Assembly: GCA_003663055.1 (NCBI GenBank)
Contig: QMZF01000105.1
Span: 1-5,184 of the forward strand
Reading direction: 5' to 3'
DNA length: 5,184 bases
From: Archaeoglobales archaeon
GTDB lineage: Archaea; Halobacteriota; Archaeoglobi; Archaeoglobales; Archaeoglobaceae
Position 1 is the stretch's first letter. Each line of letters opens with the position of its first letter. The notes below the pieces were generated by a model. That model did no database searches. It saw nothing but the letters and a program-made list of their open reading frames with translations, and was not told the origin of the DNA. A program made the position numbers and the translations under genes. This document shows, one piece after another, positions 1-4,658 of the stretch.

Positions 1-219
1 AATTCATAGAGGTATGGAATCTTAAAATTAAGGCTTCTTTTTAGCATTATTCCACTTTCATCCACAACGATTTTTCTGAACAGAGTATTAAGCCAGAAAG
101 GCAGGGTGAAGCCAAAACCAAGATAAGGAATGCCGCAAAGGCAATAAAGGGGTTGTACTTCTCCCTCTCACTAAAGCCTCCAATACCTTTATTCTGCTCT
201 CACTTGAAAGTACCTTCAT
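1..219 (-). pseudogene. Frameshifted remnant of a small membrane protein, partial at the left edge
   Basis: No intact gene fits here, but the minus strand reads as protein across three frames. From an ATG at 217-219, frame one begins MKVLSSESRIKVLEALVRG, which resembles the first helices of ArsR-type winged-helix regulators, and ends at a TAA at 88-90. A second frame, open from about 199, carries SEREKYNPF followed by a hydrophobic stretch (IAFAAFLILVL) that looks like a membrane helix. A third frame takes over near 140-130 with GFTLPFWLNTLFRKIVVDES and continues as GIMLKRSLNFKIPYLYE to base 1. A hydrophobic segment followed by a KIVVDESGI-type strand resembles small membrane proteins with PH-like domains; that assignment is inference. 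The ArsR-like start may belong to a different ancestral gene joined by deletion. Reading across frames is visible directly; the family is not certain. Sequencing errors are an alternative explanation. Confidence 0.45.
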
Positions 220-298
220 GAATTCGTGAATTTTAATACTTTAGTGTAAAATATTTAATGATTGCTAATTGAGAGCAAATGTCAAAAACTGTTTGAAG

Positions 299-311
299 AT
301 AAAAATAAATA
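299..311 (+). promoter_or_regulatory. Possible AT-rich TATA element for the ligase
   Basis: The A/T-only run ATAAAAATAAATA lies 21-33 bases before the ATG at 332, the right distance for an archaeal TATA box giving a leaderless or nearly leaderless message. It is not a good match to the consensus, and a competing AT-rich site (AAATATTTAA, about 249-258) would give a leader of roughly 50 bases. No Shine-Dalgarno motif precedes 332, which fits a leaderless transcript. Confidence 0.25.
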
Positions 312-331
312 AAAAATCCAAAATTCCTTTG

Positions 332-1306
332 ATGGAAGACTGGTTCAATAGAAGGATCAAACCGATGTTAGCAGTCAGAGGCAAACCTTTCAGCAGCGAC
401 GATTACATATACGAGATAAAATGGGACGGAACGCGCTGCATAGCCTTCGTTGACGTTGAGAAAAAGAAACTTAGACTGCAAAACAGAAGGCTGATCGAGA
501 TAGCGTATCGCTACCCCGAACTCGATTTCTTCGATTTTGTATCGCAGAATAGCGTGCTCGATGGAGAAATAGTCGTTTTCCACGATGGAAAGCCATCCTT
601 TCCTCTTTTACAGCAGAGAGAGCACGTTGACAGTAGGCTGAAGATCGAAGTTCTCTCAAGAAGAATTCCTGCCGTTTATATAGCCTTCGACGTGCTTTAT
701 ACGGCAAGCGATGGGTGGATTATGAATCTGCCCTTAATTGAAAGGAGGAAAATTCTCAACGAAGTGGCAGGAGAAGCAAGGAGGATTACGAAGTCCGAAT
801 TCATAGAGAGAGCTGGTGTGGAGCTCTACAAAAAAGCGATTGAGATGGGGCTCGAAGGCGTAATGGCTAAGAGAAAGAACAGCATTTACCAACCCGGGAA
901 GCGCAGCGGCGCATGGGTCAAGATGAAGAAGCGAAAGACACTCGAGTGCATAATCGTCGGCTGGCTTGAGGGGGAGGGAGTTAGGGAGGGGAAGTTCGGT
1001 TCCCTCGTTTTAGCCCTAAAATCAGGAGATAAGCTCGTCCACGTTGGGCAAGTTGGTACAGGCTTCGATGCAGAGTTCATAGACTGGTTTTACGGAAAGC
1101 TGAAGGAGATAGAGATAAGCACCCCATGGTTCGAAGCAGAATTCAAACGGCGTGTGCACTGGGTTAAGCCTGTATACGTCTGTGAAGTCGAGTTTCTCGA
1201 AGTTACTGAAGATGGAAAGCTTCGCGCTCCCGTCTTTCTGAGGCTCAGGGATGACAAGGCGTGGGATGAATGTACTGTTGAAGGGCTTTACAGTCTGATC
1301 GATTGA
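332..1306 (+). CDS. ATP-dependent DNA ligase, LigD ligase-domain type, stand-alone
   Basis: This 324-residue protein should seal nicks or joined ends in DNA using ATP, passing AMP from an active-site lysine to the 5' phosphate. The nucleotidyltransferase motifs appear in order: motif I KWDG with the adenylated Lys at residue 30, a motif Ia-like RLQNRR near 49-53, VLDGEIVVF at 76-83, YIAFDVLY at 116-123, EGVMAKR at 175-181 and WVKMKK at 195-200. The OB-fold follows (ECIIVGW from 205, GSLVLAL, HVGQVGTGF) and ends in LRAPVFLRLRDDK (297-309), typical of the ligase domain of bacterial LigD and its free-standing archaeal relatives, which act in non-homologous end joining. There is no fused polymerase or phosphoesterase domain, and no Ku or such partner lies in this window. 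An in-frame TTG at 269 would add 21 Lys/Asn-rich residues of non-coding appearance; I prefer the ATG at 332, where family-like sequence begins. It converges on the AK6 gene. A role as a general backup ligase is equally possible. Confidence 0.9.
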   Translation: MEDWFNRRIKPMLAVRGKPFSSDDYIYEIKWDGTRCIAFVDVEKKKLRLQNRRLIEIAYRYPELDFFDFVSQNSVLDGEIVVFHDGKPSFPLLQQREHVDSRLKIEVLSRRIPAVYIAFDVLYTASDGWIMNLPLIERRKILNEVAGEARRITKSEFIERAGVELYKKAIEMGLEGVMAKRKNSIYQPGKRSGAWVKMKKRKTLECIIVGWLEGEGVREGKFGSLVLALKSGDKLVHVGQVGTGFDAEFIDWFYGKLKEIEISTPWFEAEFKRRVHWVKPVYVCEVEFLEVTEDGKLRAPVFLRLRDDKAWDECTVEGLYSLID

Positions 1307-1308
1307 AG

Positions 1309-1322
1309 TTTGATTTTATTTC
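1309..1322 (+). terminator. T-rich stretch after the ligase
   Basis: Immediately after the TGA at 1304-1306 the plus strand reads TTTGATTTTATTTC. Short T-rich runs without a hairpin commonly end archaeal transcripts. It sits in the 33-base gap between two convergent genes, where a stop for the ligase message is expected. The minus strand has no comparable T-run just beyond the kinase gene, so that message may end inside the ligase gene. Confidence 0.3.
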
Positions 1323-1339
1323 TGACTCCAGAGAAACAT

Positions 1340-1876
1340 CTATCTCCTCATCAACTCCTCTATCCTGTCCCCAACTTCAGAAATCCAGTCAATTCCACCA
1401 GGTTTGTACTTGTCCCCTTCACCCTTCAAAATCTCCTCTATCGAATCTGCAACCTCTTTCGGGCTCAAATCGGTCGTGTCTATCTCGTAAACATCCTCAC
1501 ACTCTTCCATTGCCTCTACGAGGATTGCATCTATGAGTTCCGCTTCTACGTTCTCAAGCACTTTCTCCTCGCTCCATCCCTTCGATTCCAGCCTTTCCTT
1601 CAACACAATTGGATTGCAACGTAACACTATGACTCTATCGGGGTTGAGGAGGTGAGAAAGATGTCCCTCCAGAATGACAACCTCATCCTCTGGAGACTCC
1701 AGCTTTTCTGCAAGCTCTTCCACGTCAACTATCTTCGAATCGTCTTCCTCGCCTATTATACAGTCGAACTTCTCTGCAAGTTCATTTACTGATTCTACCC
1801 TGTAACCTCTCGCCCTTAAAATCTCTGCAACCGTTGTCTTACCAACACCCGGCGTACTTGTTAGCGCTACGAGCAC
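1340..1876 (-). CDS. AK6/Fap7-type adenylate kinase and ATPase
   Basis: This 178-residue P-loop protein belongs to the archaeal counterparts of human AK6 (hCINAP) and yeast Fap7, which have adenylate kinase and ATPase activity and help mature the small ribosomal subunit. The P-loop TSTPGVGKTT is at residues 6-15. VILEGHLSHLL (67-77) is the family's Walker-B/substrate region with its HxxH, RVIVLRCNP (81-89) is a core strand, and RLESKGWSEEKV followed by ENVEAEL (95-114) forms the short LID. The tail GGIDWISEVGDRIEEL is usual for archaeal members. The start is GTG (1874-1876), placing MLVALTSTPG where the family begins. It overlaps the end of hisC by 10 bases, so the two are probably translationally coupled. 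Oddly, the first glycine of the usual GTPGVGKT loop is Ser (residue 7, codon AGT). The family call is firm; the cellular role is taken from relatives. Confidence 0.88.
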   Translation of the reverse strand: MLVALTSTPGVGKTTVAEILRARGYRVESVNELAEKFDCIIGEEDDSKIVDVEELAEKLESPEDEVVILEGHLSHLLNPDRVIVLRCNPIVLKERLESKGWSEEKVLENVEAELIDAILVEAMEECEDVYEIDTTDLSPKEVADSIEEILKGEGDKYKPGGIDWISEVGDRIEELMRR

Positions 1877-2937
1877 AGAACATCCTCCATCGCTTCAAGA
1901 AATGCGTCGTTCTCTTCCTTCTTGCCAATACTCACACGAACGTGATGCTCGCTGCATCCAATGAATTTTGAACAATCTCTAACAATAATCCCACGCTTCA
2001 AGAGCTCTTCAGCAAGCTTTGCAGATTTTAGCGGTGTTTCAATCAGGATGAAGTTCGCTTCAGAGGGGTAAACCTTAACACCCATATCCATCAGCTTTTT
2101 GCTCACCCTTCTCCTTTCCTCCCTCGTTTTCTCTACAACAAACCTCAGGAATTCTTGATCGTCGAGGGCAGCCATTGCTGCGAGCTTTGCAGGAGTTGAG
2201 AGGGGAAAAGGCGTCGAAACCTTCAGATACTCTTTTCTGATTTCTTCAGAAACGATGGCATACCCTATTCTCAAATTTGCGAGGCCAAAGGCTTTTGAGA
2301 AAGTTCTTGCTATAACGACGTTCTCGTATTCAGCTAGCTTCAACAAGTTTTTCGATGAAAATTCCGCATATGCTTCATCAACAAAAACAACGGCATTGCA
2401 GCTTTCTGCAATCTCCCTAACAACCTCTTCGTTTTCGATGTTTCCCGTAGGGTTGTTTGGTGAACATAAAAGCACAATTTTCGTTTTTTCACTTACTGCA
2501 TCCAGCATAGCCTGAACATCTATGCTGAAGTCCTCCTTTCTTGCGATGCACACATCTCTTGCACCACAAACCCTCGTCAGTATGTGATAGTAGGGGAACG
2601 ATGGAATGGGAATCACAACTTCATCGCTTGAATCGACGAACAGCTTGAAGATGTTCTCCATCACACCATCAATGCCCGCCCCGAGGACAATCCTCTCCGC
2701 ATCAAATCCAACATATTCCCCAATTTTCTGCCTCAAATCCTCTGGATCTGGTTCTGGATAGATATGGAGATCTTCATAGCTCTTGAATGCTTTAACGGCT
2801 TTAGGACTTGCCCCATACGGATTCTCGTTCGATGCGAGTTTTACAACCTTATCCAGCCCATACTCCCTCTTTACCTCATCTATGCTCTTTCCCGGAACGT
2901 AGGGTGAAACACTCTTCAACGCTTCTCTGAACTTCAT
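1867..2937 (-). CDS. hisC: Histidinol-phosphate aminotransferase
   Basis: This 356-residue pyridoxal-phosphate enzyme of aminotransferase class I/II (fold type I) should convert imidazole-acetol phosphate and glutamate to histidinol phosphate and 2-oxoglutarate in histidine biosynthesis, in the cytoplasm. Visible hallmarks are LASNENPYG (34-42), the cofactor loop GAGIDGVMENIF (86-97), CSPNNPTGN (158-166), VDEAYAEF (186-193, with Asp187 to pair with the pyridine nitrogen), the Schiff-base lysine in FSKAFGLANLRIGY (Lys215), and RVSIG near the C-terminus (Arg334), which should bind substrate carboxylate or phosphate. The length is normal for HisC. The ATG at 2935-2937 follows a strong ribosome binding site. 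It is the middle gene of a three-gene minus-strand operon, 28 bases after the 56-residue gene and overlapping the AK6 gene. No other his genes are in view, so a broader role on aromatic amino acids, as in some HisC paralogues, cannot be excluded. Confidence 0.9.
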   Translation of the reverse strand: MKFREALKSVSPYVPGKSIDEVKREYGLDKVVKLASNENPYGASPKAVKAFKSYEDLHIYPEPDPEDLRQKIGEYVGFDAERIVLGAGIDGVMENIFKLFVDSSDEVVIPIPSFPYYHILTRVCGARDVCIARKEDFSIDVQAMLDAVSEKTKIVLLCSPNNPTGNIENEEVVREIAESCNAVVFVDEAYAEFSSKNLLKLAEYENVVIARTFSKAFGLANLRIGYAIVSEEIRKEYLKVSTPFPLSTPAKLAAMAALDDQEFLRFVVEKTREERRRVSKKLMDMGVKVYPSEANFILIETPLKSAKLAEELLKRGIIVRDCSKFIGCSEHHVRVSIGKKEENDAFLEAMEDVLCS

Positions 2938-2947
2938 CTCCTCACCT
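2938..2947 (-). promoter_or_regulatory. Ribosome binding site of hisC
   Basis: The minus strand reads AGGTGAGGAG directly before the ATG. AGGTGA (2942-2947) pairs with the archaeal 16S rRNA 3' end (CACCUCC) at a spacing of four bases. This supports the chosen hisC start and shows that hisC is translated with a leader as an internal operon gene. Confidence 0.7.
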
Positions 2948-2965
2948 TTGTACTCTTGCCTACCT

Positions 2966-3136
2966 TTACCTCTCCACCTTTATCTCAGCCAAACTCCATC
3001 CCTCTTCAACGCCCTTAAGCGTAGAAATCAGAGCTGCAATAACATTCGCAAACACGCTGCTAACATAGGGGTTGAGCGGGATTCTCTCGCCATCAACGAC
3101 AAGAGTTACCTTTGCTTTTTTCTCTTTTTCCTCCAT
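2966..3136 (-). CDS. Small conserved-looking protein of 56 residues, first gene of the hisC operon
   Basis: The minus strand from an ATG at 3134-3136 to a TAA at 2966-2968 encodes 56 residues. The N-terminus is charged and Lys-rich (MEEKEKKAKVTLVVDGERIP), followed by LNPYVSSVFANVIAALISTL and then KGVEEGWSLAEIKVER. The layout is a short strand (VTLVVDGERI), a turn with LNPYV, an amphipathic helix (SVFANVIAALISTL) and a closing strand (AEIKVER). It has no cysteines, signal peptide or long membrane helix. From memory it resembles small uncharacterised archaeal proteins with a VDGxxxPLNPaV motif; I know of no function. Coding support comes from the protein-like composition, a TATA box 24-31 bases upstream, a GGAGAGG close before the start, and its place 28 bases ahead of hisC in the same direction. 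The opposite-strand ORF covering this stretch is its shadow. Confidence 0.75.
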   Translation of the reverse strand: MEEKEKKAKVTLVVDGERIPLNPYVSSVFANVIAALISTLKGVEEGWSLAEIKVER

Positions 3137-3159
3137 GCCTCTCCGCTTTCCTCACGGAC

Positions 3160-3167
3160 ATATAAAT
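3160..3167 (-). promoter_or_regulatory. TATA box of the small-protein/hisC/AK6 operon
   Basis: The minus strand reads ATTTATAT, preceded by the purine-rich GGCAGAGAG, a plausible BRE. Its centre is about 27 bases before the ATG at 3136, so transcription should begin at or within a few bases of that codon, giving a leaderless or nearly leaderless message. A GGAGAGG sits just before the ATG and would only matter if transcription began further upstream. Confidence 0.6.
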
Positions 3168-3221
3168 CTCTCTGCCTTTTGTCGTTTTATGAAGTAAATT
3201 AGGCTAATCAGCCGAAACAAC

Positions 3222-3442
3222 TTACCTAAACCTAACAACTTCAACATCCGTCTTTAAAAAATACTTATCATCTGTTACAACCTTTGCTCCAACGTGCTTG
3301 GCGTAAGCGTTATGGCGCTTATGTAGCCATCAGCCTTGTTACTTATCCACTTTTGTCAAAATCCTTTCAACGAAATCCGCTCTTCATTGTTGAAGAAAGC
3401 TGCTAGAGCCTTAGTATCGAGAAGATACCTCGAATTCCTCAT
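3222..3442 (-). pseudogene. vapC: Decayed VapC-type PIN-domain toxin
   Basis: VapC toxins are PIN-domain ribonucleases neutralised by a neighbouring antitoxin. From the ATG at 3440-3442 the minus strand gives MRNSRYLLDTKALAAFFNN, with the first catalytic Asp in LLDT, then leaves frame after about 22 codons. FVERILTKVDK continues in a second frame and stops at TAA 3339-3341. NKADGYISAITLT continues in a third. YAKHVGAKVVTDDKYFLKTD then leads to VEVVRFR and a TAA at 3222-3224. Intact relatives have roughly 120-140 residues; here only about 73 codons' worth remains. The sequence jumps from ITLT directly to YAKHVG, losing the middle of the domain with the conserved Glu and the third acidic site. 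The TDD near the C-terminus survives. The start overlaps the antitoxin stop as ATGA, a standard VapBC arrangement. With two frameshifts and a large internal deletion the product cannot be active. Confidence 0.78.
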
Positions 3443-3646
3443 TCTCTCCTGATTTTTTCGACCTCTTTTGACGCTTCTTTGATTTTATCTATATCCCTCA
3501 ACTTTTGAGAACTTAACAACCGGTCGGAGAACAATCTCATCACCTTTAACATCTACAAGAAGCTTGTCACCCTTATCAATTCCAAGCTTCTTTCGTATCC
3601 ACGCAGGTATGACTATCTGACCTTGTTGATTTTCTCTAAGTTTTCC
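3439..3646 (-). pseudogene. vapB: Decayed AbrB-type (SpoVT/AbrB) VapB antitoxin
   Basis: The minus strand from about 3625 to a TAA at 3485-3487 reads QGQIVIPAWIRKKLGIDKGD, then KLLVDVKGDEIVLRPVVKF. This is the swapped-hairpin DNA-binding fold of AbrB-type antitoxins, which cover the toxin and repress the operon. The C-terminal tail DKIKEASKEVEKIRRE, which would wrap the toxin, follows in another frame and ends at TGA 3439-3441, overlapping the toxin ATG by four bases. The N-terminus is also broken: the readable frame has a TAA at 3647-3649 and no start codon before QGQIV. A basic helical stretch (YYEKRLKENLEKINK) is in another frame; a loss of four bases from a CAAGCAAGG-like sequence would restore LEKINKQGQIVIP. 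The frame changes are seen directly; the repair is inference. No functional antitoxin can be made as the sequence stands. Confidence 0.75.
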
Positions 3647-3693
3647 TTAAGCCTTTTCTCATAGTACTCTTTTCTCTTTCCGTCCTTGAAGTT

Positions 3694-4376
3694 TCATGCT
3701 ATACTTTTGTAACTCTTCTTCATCTTCTTCCCCACAACCGGAGCAGCAACTGTATAGATTATTGACATAAAAACGCAAATCCAATTCCCGGCAGCGCTAT
3801 AAATTTTCTTCTTGCAAGTTCTCCAACCATTTGCCCGACCACTGCTCCACTAGCACCTCCAGCTACACCCACGATCATTAGAATTCCCGAAGCTAAAGAG
3901 AGTCCAAAGCTCCACTTTTTGCTGATGAGAACTATTAAGCCAAAGAGCAAGCCAATTAGATATGTTAAAGGAGGTGCAACTTCTCTACCCAGCGCATCCT
4001 TAATAAACAAGGTATAAGTTCCTGGTGGTGGTGTTCTACCATAATCACTCATTCGAAGTTTTGCCCCTGTTACTCCTAATTCAACATAACTCCAGTCAGT
4101 TTTTACCCCATCTGGGTCTGTGAGTGTTAATTCAACACTCTTGGTCGCTGAAAACTTTATTTGTAACTTAGGAACACCCATATCGTTTATCACTTTCCAC
4201 TCCTTTAGTTGGAATTGTGGAGTCTCTTTAGGAGTTGAAGAGGGTGTTAGTGCTGGAGTAGGGCTAGCTGCTGGGTGTTGGAGTTACAGGAATGGGTGTT
4301 GAAGGTGGCTTTTCTTCAGCACATCCTGTTAAAACACAACTAATCCCATGAGTAGCAAACATAACAAAATCCTCAT
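3694..4376 (-). pseudogene. Broken lipoprotein/membrane protein gene
   Basis: Four frames join into one protein-like reading. Frame one, from ATG 4374-4376, is a signal peptide (MRILLCLLLMGLVVF) ending at a TAA at 4329-4331. Frame two has the lipobox LTGC (4321-4332), then CAEEKPPSTPIPVTPTPSS, stopping at TAG 4264-4266. Frame three resumes as AASPTPALTPSSTPKETPQF, then LKEWKVINDMGVPKLQIKF, a beta-rich region (SVELTLTDPDG, PPPGTYTLFIKDALG) and at least two membrane helices (around TYLIGLLFGLIVLIS and LASGILMIVGVAGG), ending in FLCQ and TAA at 3759-3761. At a run of five T (3769-3773), a one-base change would continue the reading as MSIIYTVAAPVVGKKMKKSY to TGA 3694-3696. The Ser/Thr/Pro linker and beta-sandwich domain are typical of archaeal surface lipoproteins; a multi-helix tail after such a domain is unusual. 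No family function is recognised. The longest single-frame piece, 3759-4193 from a GTG, is unlikely to be a true gene since homology-like sequence continues upstream of that codon. Confidence 0.65.
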
Positions 4377-4400
4377 AATGGATGATTTTTCTTTCTTCCT

Positions 4401-4408
4401 AATAAAAT
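4401..4408 (-). promoter_or_regulatory. Candidate TATA box of the broken lipoprotein gene
   Basis: The minus strand reads ATTTTATT, centred about 28 bases before the ATG at 4376, as expected for a leaderless archaeal transcript. The surrounding DNA is AT-rich, so a chance match is quite possible. Confidence 0.3.
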
Positions 4409-4479
4409 TTTTGATTCTAATTAATGCTTTGAAACCCTTTTTATAACACCACCTTATTTCGCCCAGTACTTCAGAAATT

Positions 4480-4498
4480 TTATCTATCTGTTAGATAA
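4480..4498. repeat. Inverted repeat TTATCT-N7-AGATAA
   Basis: Six-base perfect arms are separated by seven bases, with further imperfect pairing outside (AAATT against AATTT). It lies about 100 bases upstream of the decayed lipoprotein start. It could be an operator or a weak RNA hairpin, but AT-rich DNA produces such repeats by chance. Confidence 0.3.
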
Positions 4499-4550
4499 TT
4501 TCCCATCTTTCAAGTTTTTTAATATAAATGAGTAGATATTTGTTTTGGTG

Positions 4551-4569
4551 TTAGACACAGGCGGTCTAA
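4551..4569. repeat. Inverted repeat TTAGAC-N7-GTCTAA
   Basis: Perfect six-base arms surround the spacer ACAGGCG, which is unusually GC-rich for this region. The arm-spacer geometry is the same as in the repeat at 4480-4498. The location, between the 3' end of moaA and the lipoprotein gene, allows either an operator or a hairpin in the moaA trailer; no T-run follows closely on either strand. Confidence 0.35.
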
Positions 4570-4658
4570 TTTCTTCTTAAAGTAAACTTAATTTTATAAT
4601 ATAACTGAAGGTTTTAAAAATTTTTTGTTTAATTACACAGTTGTTAATGAATTATGTC

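Larger units (their letters stand above)
4377..4658 (-). other. AT-rich intergenic region between moaA and the decayed lipoprotein gene
   Basis: I find no convincing gene or structural RNA here. Contents: a second TATA-like minus-strand element (TTTATATT, 4521-4528); two short inverted repeats listed separately; a T5/A-rich stretch at 4612-4626, about 35 bases beyond the moaA stop, that might end the moaA transcript; and an open stretch of 38 codons (4377-4490) in frame with the lipoprotein signal peptide but lacking a start codon. Confidence 0.5.

Noticed and set aside
269..331. Ligase start at the TTG codon at 269
   Set aside because: It adds 21 Lys/Asn-rich residues of non-coding appearance, has no ribosome binding site, and family-like sequence begins only after the ATG at 332.
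1321..1332. TCTG-ACTC-CAGA hairpin as a shared terminator
   Set aside because: Only four base pairs, no T-run on the minus strand, and on the plus strand it lies after rather than before the T-rich stretch.
1303..1624. Plus-strand ORFs of 77 and 104 codons
   Set aside because: They lie antisense to the AK6 gene and show no family features.
2255..2515. Plus-strand 86-codon ORF
   Set aside because: It is antisense to the catalytic core of hisC, including the cofactor lysine region.
2948..3202. Plus-strand 84-codon ORF
   Set aside because: It is antisense to the 56-residue minus-strand gene and its promoter, and its translation has low-complexity, non-protein-like composition.
3759..4193. Intact 144-residue membrane protein starting at the GTG at 4193
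   Set aside because: The frame and protein-like sequence continue upstream (LKEWK, Ser/Thr/Pro linker) to a lipobox in another frame, so this is a fragment of a broken gene.
4377..4658. Small RNA or CRISPR leader in the AT-rich gap
   Set aside because: No repeated units, no box C/D pair and no strong stem; only two short inverted repeats are present.
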